In this document: piece after piece, positions 15,053 through 22,459 of the stretch
Layout of the letters: every line of letters starts with the position of its first letter
Numbering within the stretch: the stretch's first letter is position 1
Origin: Paraburkholderia acidisoli
GTDB lineage: Bacteria > Pseudomonadota > Gammaproteobacteria > Burkholderiales > Burkholderiaceae
Assembly: GCF_009789675.1 (NCBI RefSeq)
Contig: NZ_CP046915.1
Location: 930,001 to 994,000, forward strand
Direction of reading: 5' to 3'
DNA length: 64,000 nucleotides
The notes under the pieces: generated by a model
Seen by the model: only the letters and a program-made list of their open reading frames with translations
Told to the model about the DNA's origin: nothing
Databases searched by the model: none
Program-made: the position numbers and the translations under genes

Positions 15053-16789
15053 ATGACCGGAAAAAATACTAAGGCATCCAGAACGAAGGCCAATTCACCG
15101 GATACGCCGCACGGCTTCGCGCGCGGCCTCACGAACTACGGCGACCGTGACTTCAGCGTGTATTTGCGCCGCACGTTCGCGAGTTCGATGGGCTATAGCC
15201 GCGACATGCTCGACCGCCCTATTGTCGGCATTGCGCATTCGGCGAGCGGCTTCAACAACTGTCACCGGCACTTCCCGGAGCTGATCGAGGCCGTCAAACG
15301 CGGCGTGCTCGCGGCGGGCGGCTTGCCTGTCGAGTTCCCGACCATCTCGCTCGGCGAGACGTTTCTCGCGCCCACCAGCCTCAAATTCCGCAACCTGATG
15401 TCGATGGACGTGGAGGAAATGACGCGCGCCCAGCCCATGGACGCCGTCGTGCTGCTTGGCGGTTGCGACAAGACCGTGCCCGCGCAGTTGATGGGCGCGG
15501 CCTCGGCGAACATTCCGGCCGTGCAACTGGTGGCGGGACCGATGTCCACGAGCCGCCATCGTGGCGAACGGCTCGGCGCGTGCACCGACTGCCGCCGCTT
15601 CTGGGCGAAGTTTCGCGCCGCGGAGATCGACGCGCAGGAGATCGACGCCGTGGAACGCCGCCTCGCGTCCACCGCGGGCACGTGCGCCGTGATGGGCACC
15701 GCGAGCACGATGGCGATCCTCGCGGAAACGCTCGGCATGATGCCCGCGAACAGCGCCGCCTGCCCGGCCGTGGACGCGGACCGTTTGCGCATGGCGGAGG
15801 AAACCGGGCGCGTCGCGTTCGATCTCGTTGCCAACCCGGTGCGGCCCAGCGACATCATCACGGCGCAGTCCGTCGAGAATGCCCTGCGCGTATTGCTCGC
15901 CATTGGCGGTTCCACGAATGCGGTGATTCATCTCACGGCCATCGCAGGGCGCCTCGGCATTCGCGTCGATTTGCAGCATCTGAATGCGCTGAGCGAAACC
16001 ACGCCGGTACTCGTCGATTTAAAACCCACTGGCCGGTTTTATATGGAGGATTTATACGCGGCGGGCGGCGTGCCCGCGATTTTGCGCGAACTCAAACCGC
16101 TATTGCATCTGGAGTGCCGCACGGTCACGGGTGAAACGCTCGGTGAACGGCTCGACGCAGTGAGTTGGATCGATCACGAGATCGTGCATCGCTTCAGCGA
16201 ACCGGTGCGCGAAACTGGCGGGCTCGTAGCGCTATTCGGCAATCTCGCGCCGCGCGGCGCGATACTCAAGCGGTCGGCCGCCGACCCCGCGTTATTCGAA
16301 AAGGAAGGGCGCGCCGTCGTGTTCACTTCGCTCGAAGACCTCGCGAACCGTATCGACAGCGACACGCTCGACGTCACGCCCGACGACTTTCTGGTGCTGC
16401 AAAACGCCGGTCCCGCGAGCGAGGCCGCGATGCCCGAAGCCGGCTATCTGCCGATACCGGCGAAACTCGCGCGTGCGGGCGTGAAAGACATGGTGCGTCT
16501 TTCCGACGCGCGCATGAGCGGCACGGCCTACGGCACCATCGTCCTGCATATCGCGCCCGACGCCGCTTCCGGCGGGCCGCTCGCGCTCGTGCGCAACGGC
16601 GACCGGATTCGCTTGAGCGTCGCCAAACGTTTGCTCGAATTAATGGTCACGGAAGCAGAACTCACTCGACGTCGCACTGAAAATTCACTACGCATCAATC
16701 AACCCACACGTGGTTACGCGAAACTCTACGCACGCGAAATTTTGCAAGCCGATGAAGGCTGCGATTTTCGTTTTTTAAAGCCGGAGTGA
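15053..16789 (+). CDS. IlvD/Edd family sugar-acid dehydratase
   Basis: A 578-residue Fe-S dehydratase. The [Fe-S] ligands are in LLGGCDKTVPAQLMGAAS (Cys138) and STAGTCAVMGTASTMAILAE; GACTDCRRFWAKFR lies between. The C-terminal domain has MVRLSDARMSGTAYGTIVLH with the catalytic Ser. The GACTDCRRFW motif and length match the sugar-acid (arabinonate/xylonate-type) branch, not the valine-pathway dihydroxy-acid dehydratase (usually about 560 residues with different spacing) or phosphogluconate dehydratase. The reaction inferred is conversion of an aldonate to a 2-keto-3-deoxy acid, which would enter central metabolism through enzymes not in this window. The ribosome binding site is weak; translation is probably coupled to the upstream transporter. 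Confidence 0.9.
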   Translation: MTGKNTKASRTKANSPDTPHGFARGLTNYGDRDFSVYLRRTFASSMGYSRDMLDRPIVGIAHSASGFNNCHRHFPELIEAVKRGVLAAGGLPVEFPTISLGETFLAPTSLKFRNLMSMDVEEMTRAQPMDAVVLLGGCDKTVPAQLMGAASANIPAVQLVAGPMSTSRHRGERLGACTDCRRFWAKFRAAEIDAQEIDAVERRLASTAGTCAVMGTASTMAILAETLGMMPANSAACPAVDADRLRMAEETGRVAFDLVANPVRPSDIITAQSVENALRVLLAIGGSTNAVIHLTAIAGRLGIRVDLQHLNALSETTPVLVDLKPTGRFYMEDLYAAGGVPAILRELKPLLHLECRTVTGETLGERLDAVSWIDHEIVHRFSEPVRETGGLVALFGNLAPRGAILKRSAADPALFEKEGRAVVFTSLEDLANRIDSDTLDVTPDDFLVLQNAGPASEAAMPEAGYLPIPAKLARAGVKDMVRLSDARMSGTAYGTIVLHIAPDAASGGPLALVRNGDRIRLSVAKRLLELMVTEAELTRRRTENSLRINQPTRGYAKLYAREILQADEGCDFRFLKPE

Positions 16790-16861
16790 ATTGACGATTT
16801 AGTGTGGCGCGAGTTAGATTGCACGCATAAATAAAACTGTAGACCACTCGAAAGAATAAAA

Positions 16862-18451
16862 ATGAAAGCTTTAACGGGGATGTACCGCGCGGGGATGTAC
16901 CGCACGGGGATCGTCGCGGGAGTGAGCGCGTGTCTCGCGCTCGCCGCGTGCACGACTCCGGTGCGTGAGACTGCGCTTTCCGGCACCACGGCGAACGCTG
17001 CCGCGTTGGCCAGCCTGCCAACGCCCACTGCCGGCACGCCTTGTCATTTCTTGCGTCCCGCGTACACCGCGGCCGAGCGTCAGCTCGGCATGCACGGCAG
17101 CGTGCGCGTGGCCTACGTCATCGACGAAACCGGTCATATCGAGCGTGCCGTCGTCGTGCAGAGCAGCGGCAGCGAGCAGCTCGACGCCGCCGCGCGCAAT
17201 GCGGTGGCGCAGGGCGTCTGCGCGCCGTATCGTCTGAACGGCGAGCCGCGTCGTATCTTGCAGCACACCACGTTTCGCTTCGAGGCCGGGCAGGGCAGCG
17301 CGCTGGGGGCGCTGCCGTTGCACGGCGACGACGATATCGCGGCACTCGCGATGGCGCCGCAGCGGCCGCCTGAACTCGCCGCGCGGCCGCAGCCGTGGCA
17401 ACCCGAGCCAGGGCTTGCCGCGCCTTCTGTCACGCCGCCGGCCGTGCCGCCCATGCCCGCGTTGTCGCTGGACGAAGCGTTGCGCGACGCGATCTTCGAT
17501 CGCATGGGCATTCCGCCCGGTTCGCCCAAGGCCACGCTGGTGATGAGCTGGACCCGGCGTATCACCGAAGATCCCGACACCGGACGCTTTCTCGGCAAAG
17601 GACCGACCCACGCAAACGTTTTCGCGTTGAGCCCGCCATTACGCGCGGTGTTCTTCACCGAGGCCATGTTGCGTTTGACGCCCGAGCAGCGCGCCACGAT
17701 GTTCACGCTGATCGCGCAGGCCTTCAACAACGCACCGGCGGATTGCGGCGGTGTGAAGAGCGTAGCGGTCGTGCTCTCGCGCAACCTGCAATGGTCGCAA
17801 CTCTCCGAAGCCGATATCGACGCGTATTTCAGCGTGATCTACGCAATGTTCAAGCAGTCGGCGTTGCAGAGTCCCGAGGCGAAAGTGGGCGTGCAGCAGG
17901 GCATGGAAGGACGGCAGGCGATTCTGGACACGCTCAAGAACGAGTTGCGTAGCGACCCGCAAGCCACGCGCATCCTCGCCGCGTCGCTTGCGAGCGGTGC
18001 GAGCGAGTCGCCCGCGCTGTGGTGCGCGAAGATGCGCATCATCAATCACGCGGTGATCACGGCGCCGCAGCCGTATCGCGACTGGTTCATCGTCAATATG
18101 GAAATGGACTCGCTCGAAAAGTATCAAACGCTCGCGCGACGCAGCGCGCCCGCCGCGCAGCCGAACGTCGCGGAGCCGAACGTCGCGCCCGAGGATTATT
18201 CCTCGCGCGTGCAGCGGCGCGTGCGGCCCAACGTCGTCTGGGCGGGCCCGATCGACGGCCTGCAAACCTCGATCCGGGTGATTTGCGCGCCCAACGGCAC
18301 ACTGCTCTCGGCCATGGTCACGCATGGCAGCGGCAACGCGGCGTGGGACGCGGCGGCGCTGCAAGCGGTGCAGCACTCGGACCCGATGCCGGTCGACGCG
18401 AGTGGTCATGCGCCACGGCAATTCGTCATCACGTTGCGGCCGGTGGGTTGA
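16862..18451 (+). CDS. Lipoprotein with two TonB C-terminal-like domains
   Basis: A 529-residue envelope protein. The lipobox LALAAC places the lipidated Cys at residue 30. Domain 1 (about 60-140): PAYTAAERQLGMHGSVRVAY, VIDETGHIERAVVVQSSGSE, LDAAARNAVAQGVCAPYRL, a TonB-C fold. A Pro-rich linker follows (about 150-205), then an uncharacterised helical domain (about 205-420) with conserved-looking Cys residues (ADCGGVKSV, ALWCAKMRI). Domain 2 (about 440-529): SIRVICAPNGTLLSAMVTHG then AAWDAAALQAVQ, TolA/TonB-C-like. True TonB has an N-terminal membrane helix and one C-terminal domain, so this is not a normal energy transducer. The first 14 codons contain a tandem 15-base repeat, so ATG codons 7 or 12 could be the actual start. 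Confidence 0.8.
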   Translation: MKALTGMYRAGMYRTGIVAGVSACLALAACTTPVRETALSGTTANAAALASLPTPTAGTPCHFLRPAYTAAERQLGMHGSVRVAYVIDETGHIERAVVVQSSGSEQLDAAARNAVAQGVCAPYRLNGEPRRILQHTTFRFEAGQGSALGALPLHGDDDIAALAMAPQRPPELAARPQPWQPEPGLAAPSVTPPAVPPMPALSLDEALRDAIFDRMGIPPGSPKATLVMSWTRRITEDPDTGRFLGKGPTHANVFALSPPLRAVFFTEAMLRLTPEQRATMFTLIAQAFNNAPADCGGVKSVAVVLSRNLQWSQLSEADIDAYFSVIYAMFKQSALQSPEAKVGVQQGMEGRQAILDTLKNELRSDPQATRILAASLASGASESPALWCAKMRIINHAVITAPQPYRDWFIVNMEMDSLEKYQTLARRSAPAAQPNVAEPNVAPEDYSSRVQRRVRPNVVWAGPIDGLQTSIRVICAPNGTLLSAMVTHGSGNAAWDAAALQAVQHSDPMPVDASGHAPRQFVITLRPVG

Positions 18452-18469
18452 TTCACGGGGAAGTCCGCC

Positions 18470-18494
18470 CGCGGCGCGCTGTTTAAGCGCCGCG
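18470..18494 (+). other. Hairpin after the TonB-C lipoprotein gene
   Basis: An 8-bp perfect stem, CGCGGCGC (18470-18477) with GCGCCGCG (18487-18494), and a 9-base loop. It is placed 19 bases after the stop codon but lacks a T-run, so it may slow decay or assist Rho-dependent termination rather than terminate by itself. Confidence 0.45.
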
Positions 18495-18683
18495 AGTTGC
18501 AGCGATTTCGCACTCTCGTTCGTAGCGTTTTTTCGCAGGTGTCATCTTTTGGCCCCAAAAATTTCACGCGAAAGACTGAAGCGACCGGCCTATGTTGCCG
18601 ATATCCGGGGAAATGTCTTCGGTTTCCTTCGATCAATGGCTCGTTCCCGTTCCAGACCGGTCAGGCGCACTCACGCCACTCCC

Positions 18684-19193
18684 ATGATTGGGAAAATGCT
18701 GCCATTGTCAGACGACACGGTGCGGCAGCGGCTGATCGGCTATCACATGATGCTCGCCAACCTGCGCAACCAGTGCGGCGATCTCGCGCATTTCGTCACC
18801 ATCGCGAAGGTGGTCGTGAGCGCGTCGCATTTGTTCGACGCCGGTTACGGCCATGCTTGTCTCGAAGGGCTGACCGAAGCGCACGACGCGCTCGAGCGCA
18901 ACGTGCGCGCTTCGGTCGAGCGCGGCGTCTGGGGTATCGACGAAATCACGTTCGAATTGTTCGCCGACCTGCTCACGCTTTACGAAGCGCAATTGCGCGA
19001 GGCGCCCGCCCAGGCGGTGACGCTCGCGCTGGAGAACACGGCGCTCAGCCGTGCCGATTCGGTACGGCCCATTCATCGCGAGCGCCTGGCCGCCGCGCAG
19101 GCCGGGTCGCCGGTGGCCGCACACGACAACGCGGCCGCGCCCGGCGTGATGGCGCCGGACCACGGCCGCGTGGATATTGCGAATGCGGCTTGA
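18684..19193 (+). CDS. Conserved hypothetical cytosolic protein
   Basis: A 169-residue protein. The start is uncertain: ATG 18684 (MIGKMLPLSDD) or 18696 (MLPLSDD), neither with a strong ribosome binding site. It is mostly helical: VRQRLIGYHMMLANLRNQCG, AHFVTIAKVVVSASHLFDAG, ALERNVRASVERGVWGIDEI. The C-terminus is disordered and Ala-rich. The opening resembles proteins in Burkholderia genomes that are sometimes labelled Fis-family regulators, but I see no C-terminal Fis helix-turn-helix here, so I do not adopt that name. Confidence 0.6.
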   Translation: MIGKMLPLSDDTVRQRLIGYHMMLANLRNQCGDLAHFVTIAKVVVSASHLFDAGYGHACLEGLTEAHDALERNVRASVERGVWGIDEITFELFADLLTLYEAQLREAPAQAVTLALENTALSRADSVRPIHRERLAAAQAGSPVAAHDNAAAPGVMAPDHGRVDIANAA

Positions 19194-19204
19194 GGCCTCG
19201 ATCG

Positions 19205-19366
19205 TTATCTTCTGACCACGCCCATGATGAGCGTGACGAGGAAGATCACGAGGAAGATGAAGAACAACACTTTCGCAATGCTGGCGGCGCCCGCCGCAAT
19301 ACCGCCAAAGCCGAGTGCCGCGGCAATGATCGCGACGATAAAAAAGACCAGCGCGTAATAAAGCAT
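19205..19366 (-). CDS. DUF1328 (UPF0391) small membrane protein
   Basis: A 53-residue protein with two transmembrane segments: [20 protein letters not shown], then [20 protein letters not shown] and the terminal MGVVRR. GGAGGT lies eight bases before start 19366. Length, the [14 protein letters not shown] hinge and both helices are typical of DUF1328. Members are widespread and often stress-induced, with no known biochemical role. It is convergent with the gene ending at 19193, only 11 bases away. Confidence 0.93.
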   Translation of the reverse strand: MLYYALVFFIVAIIAAALGFGGIAAGAASIAKVLFFIFLVIFLVTLIMGVVRR

Positions 19367-19844
19367 GATGGACCTCCGTCGCCCAGACGATTTTCGGGTC
19401 GTACCGTGCGAGTGCCGGAATGGCCCGGCGGCGCACGATGCGTGCGAGGCAGTGCGCAAAACGCGTGCCGCGTTTTAAAGCAGAAATCGGTAAAAATGGG
19501 GACGTGAAAAAACAACGTTAATCGTGTTTCAACGAAAAATTCGGGCAATTTGGCGGTTTGCCCTGGTTTTAGGCCCAATTCGGCTTTTTGCGCGCCGCGC
19601 AATGCGGGCATAATGCGAATGGAGCAGTACGAATAAAAAGGGTCGAGGTCGCTTTACCCGGTTTTCATTCGGATTAATTGCGGCCCGCAATTAGCACTCG
19701 ATCATTGCGTTGAATTCGAACGGTTTTATCTCGCGATTCAACGCAGAGCGATATCCCCGCCACGAACGCGCAACGCGTTCGCCTGCCCCAATCCCTACAT
19801 GTGTTTTCGGACGTCCATGGGTGCGTCCGTTCAGGAATTGATTG
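19367..19844. other. Long AT-richer leader region before the FtsH-like gene
   Basis: No supported gene in 478 bases. It contains a 7-bp inverted repeat, GAACGCG (19764-19770) and CGCGTTC (19774-19780), separated by CAA, 65 bases before the FtsH-like start: a possible operator. The stretch 19480-19730 is rich in A/T for this genome and probably holds promoters for the DUF1328 gene and the protease gene. I could not identify a sigma-32-type promoter with confidence. Confidence 0.4.
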
Positions 19845-21764
19845 ATGAAACCGGCAAGGAATTCATTGTGGTCGCGTGTCGGCCGCCATGTGGCGTTTGG
19901 TGTGACGGCGACCGCGCTCGCGGCGACGATTGGTCTCCTGTATTACCGCCATGAAGCGCGTATTGCGCAAACGCCGCCGCCCGCGTTGACGGGCGTGGCC
20001 AATGAGATGCGCCACGACGCGGCGGCATGGACGCACCAGGAAAAAGACGCTTCGGCCATGCTGCGCGATATCCATACGCGCGACGTGGCGGCTATTGGCG
20101 TGAGTCGCGACGCGATTCTCGTCTCCACGCTCGAAGGCGAAAAATACTATGTGGCCGACCACAACGGCACGTTCTCGAGCGTGCTGCTGTTCGGCGACCT
20201 GAAGCCGGGCGCCGACACGCCGTATCAACTCGTCTGGCTGCCCGACGCCCAGGTGCATACGGGCGCGGCGCGCTGGGCCGAGGCCTTCGAGCGCCTGCGC
20301 GACATCATCAGCCTCCTGTTGCCCATTCTGCTGATTGGCGGCGTGGCGTGGTTCATGCGCCGCGAAATGACGGGCGGCGCGCGCCTGCTGAGCAAGACGC
20401 CCACGCTGCGTTTCGACGACGTGATCGGCGCGGGCGAAGCGAAGGCCGCGCTCGCCGACGTGCGCGCGTGGCTCACCGAACCCACGCAATTCACCGGCAT
20501 GGGCGTGCGCGCCCCGTGCGGCATCCTCATGACGGGCGGGCCCGGCGTGGGCAAGACGCGTCTCGCGCAGGCGCTCGCGGGCGAGTGCGGCGCGAACTTC
20601 ATTGCGATCACGGGCAGCTATTTCAGCGCGAAGTACTACGGCGTGGGCATCCAGAAGGTCAAGCACCTGTTCGAGCTCGCGCGCAAGAACGCGCCCACGG
20701 TGATCTTCATCGACGAAGCCGACGGTCTCGGCAAACGCACCGACACGGGCGGCGGTCCCGTGGAAGCGGAAAGCAACCGCATCATCAATCAACTGCTCGC
20801 GGAGATGGACGGGTTCGCCTCGAACGAAGGCGTGATCATCGTGGCGGCCACGAATCATCCGGAGAATCTCGACGAAGCGTTGCGCCGTCCCGGCCGCTTC
20901 GACCGCACGGTGCCGGTGCGCTTGCCCGACGTGGAAGATCGCGCGGAAATCCTGCGCTTTTACGCGGCGAATCTGAAAACGCACGGCAACGCGATCGACT
21001 TCGATCAGCTCGCGCGTCTGACCACGGGTCTTTCACCCGCCACGCTTTCGATGATCGTGAACCAGGCCGGACTTGTCGCGCGTAAAGCGGGCGCGAAAGC
21101 GGTGAGCGCCGAGCACTTCATCGAGGCGATCAAGATCGCGCGGATCGGCGACGTGAATGGCGCGGAGCGCGCGCTGTCCGACGACGAACGCACGCGGATC
21201 GCGATTCACGAAGCGGGCCACGGTCTCGTGGCGGCGCTGCTCGACACGGGCGTGCTGGAAGAAGTGACGATCCTGCCGCGCGGCGGCGCGCTCGGCGTGG
21301 CGCTCATCACGAAGCGCCAAGACAAGTACCTGTACCGCGAAACGGAAATGCGCAACGAAATCCAGGTGCTGCTGGGCGGGCGCAATGCCGAACTGCTGAT
21401 GTTCAACGAGGCATCGAGCGGCGCCGCGTCGGATTTGCAGGAGGCTTCGCGTATCAGCCTCGACATGGTGTCGAAGCACGGCTTCAACGCCGACGGCAAT
21501 CTCTTCAGCCTCGCGGCGCTGCCGCAGCAATACGCGGGCTTGCAATTGAAGAACGCGATCGAGCATGCGAACGCGTTGCTGCACGATCTCAACGACGCGT
21601 GTTTCGCGTTGCTGCGCGCGAACGAACCGGTGTTGCGCGCCATTGCCGACCAGTTGCTCGAATCGGAAACGGTGCCGGGCGAAACGGTGTATCGCCTGAT
21701 TCGCGAGCATGCGGCCGCGGTCGAGCGCGCGCAAACGCCGGTCATCGCGCAAGAGGCGGCGTAA
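19845..21764 (+). CDS. FtsH-like membrane AAA metalloprotease, paralog
   Basis: A 639-residue inner-membrane ATP-dependent zinc protease. ATG 19845 is preceded by AGGAA at 19833-19837. Layout: N-terminal helix (VAFGVTATALAATIGLLYY), periplasmic domain, second helix (ISLLLPILLIGGVAWFM), AAA domain with Walker A GGPGVGKT (residues 231-238), Walker B VIFIDEADG and second region of homology NLDEALRRPGRFDR, then peptidase motif HEAGH (455-459) and the third-ligand region SGAASDLQEAS. All catalytic elements are intact. It differs from housekeeping FtsH: the pore region reads SGSYFSAKYYGVGIQ-like (GSYFSAKYYGVGIQK), the peptidase domain lacks the usual long C-terminal tail, and no rrmJ/ftsJ or folP neighbour is present. 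It looks like an accessory FtsH with specialised substrates, transcribed alone and ended by the terminator at 21817-21847. Confidence 0.9.
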   Translation: MKPARNSLWSRVGRHVAFGVTATALAATIGLLYYRHEARIAQTPPPALTGVANEMRHDAAAWTHQEKDASAMLRDIHTRDVAAIGVSRDAILVSTLEGEKYYVADHNGTFSSVLLFGDLKPGADTPYQLVWLPDAQVHTGAARWAEAFERLRDIISLLLPILLIGGVAWFMRREMTGGARLLSKTPTLRFDDVIGAGEAKAALADVRAWLTEPTQFTGMGVRAPCGILMTGGPGVGKTRLAQALAGECGANFIAITGSYFSAKYYGVGIQKVKHLFELARKNAPTVIFIDEADGLGKRTDTGGGPVEAESNRIINQLLAEMDGFASNEGVIIVAATNHPENLDEALRRPGRFDRTVPVRLPDVEDRAEILRFYAANLKTHGNAIDFDQLARLTTGLSPATLSMIVNQAGLVARKAGAKAVSAEHFIEAIKIARIGDVNGAERALSDDERTRIAIHEAGHGLVAALLDTGVLEEVTILPRGGALGVALITKRQDKYLYRETEMRNEIQVLLGGRNAELLMFNEASSGAASDLQEASRISLDMVSKHGFNADGNLFSLAALPQQYAGLQLKNAIEHANALLHDLNDACFALLRANEPVLRAIADQLLESETVPGETVYRLIREHAAAVERAQTPVIAQEAA

Positions 21765-21816
21765 GCGCAAAGCGGGGCGTCGGCAAGGTCAACTAAAAAA
21801 TCACGCAGCACGCTCA

Positions 21817-21847
21817 CGGCGTGCCTCTCGCGAGGCACGCCGTTTTT
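21817..21847 (+). terminator. Rho-independent terminator of FtsH-like gene
   Basis: A perfect 11-bp stem, CGGCGTGCCTC (21817-21827) and its complement (21832-21842), with tetraloop TCGC followed by TTTTT at 21843-21847. Confidence 0.92.
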
Positions 21848-21947
21848 CATGGGGCCGAGGCGCGGCATGGACAACGTTTGCGAGCACATGAACTTCGCTA
21901 CTGGTAGTCTGTCGACGATTAAGTCGTAGCAGCGATCAGGTGGGTCC

Positions 21948-22334
21948 ATGTCCAAACGTATTTTGCTTGTCGACGACGATCGCGATATCACGGACGCCGT
22001 CGCCATGCTCCTCGAATTCGAAGGCCACGAAGTGCGCAGCGTCAACGACGGCGCGAGCGCGTTGCAGGCGGTCCAGTCGTTCGTGCCCCATGTGGCGTTT
22101 CTCGACTGGCGACTGCCCGACATGAGCGGCGCGGAACTCGCCGCGCGTCTCAAGGCGCACCCCGGCGTTGCGCAAACGCGCTTCGTGCTGCTCTCCGGCT
22201 TCGTCGCGCCGGAAGCGTTCGAGCGCGCCGCTGGCGGTGGCGCCGGCACCCCGTCCGATGGGGCACCTCTCAGCGAGTTCGACAAAACTCTGACGAAACC
22301 CGCAAGCATCGAAGACCTGCTGTCCTGTCTTTGA
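21948..22334 (+). CDS. Single-domain response regulator
   Basis: A 128-residue receiver with no output domain. AGGTGGG precedes ATG 21948. The acidic triad is at ILLVDDDRDI, the phospho-acceptor is Asp53 (VAFLDWRLPDMSG), the switch Ser is in FVLLSGFVAPE, and the Lys is in EFDKTLTKPAS. A Gly/Ala/Pro-rich insert (AAGGGAGTPSDGAPLS) lies before the Lys-containing loop and is longer than usual. It lies 125 bases before a hybrid histidine kinase on the same strand and is probably its phosphorelay partner. Confidence 0.9.
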   Translation: MSKRILLVDDDRDITDAVAMLLEFEGHEVRSVNDGASALQAVQSFVPHVAFLDWRLPDMSGAELAARLKAHPGVAQTRFVLLSGFVAPEAFERAAGGGAGTPSDGAPLSEFDKTLTKPASIEDLLSCL

Positions 22335-22459
22335 GCGCTGGCGGCACGGGAATGCCGTTTGCTCGCCCGATGGAATTCGGCGTGGGGTCGCGCACTTCCG
22401 GTCGCGCGCACGATTGCAATCATTCCTCGCGCCGTATTTCGTTCACCTGTGTTTTTGCC

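Noticed and set aside
18684..19193. Fis-family transcription factor
   Set aside because: The sequence lacks the C-terminal Fis-type helix-turn-helix, so the label often given to similar proteins is not supported.
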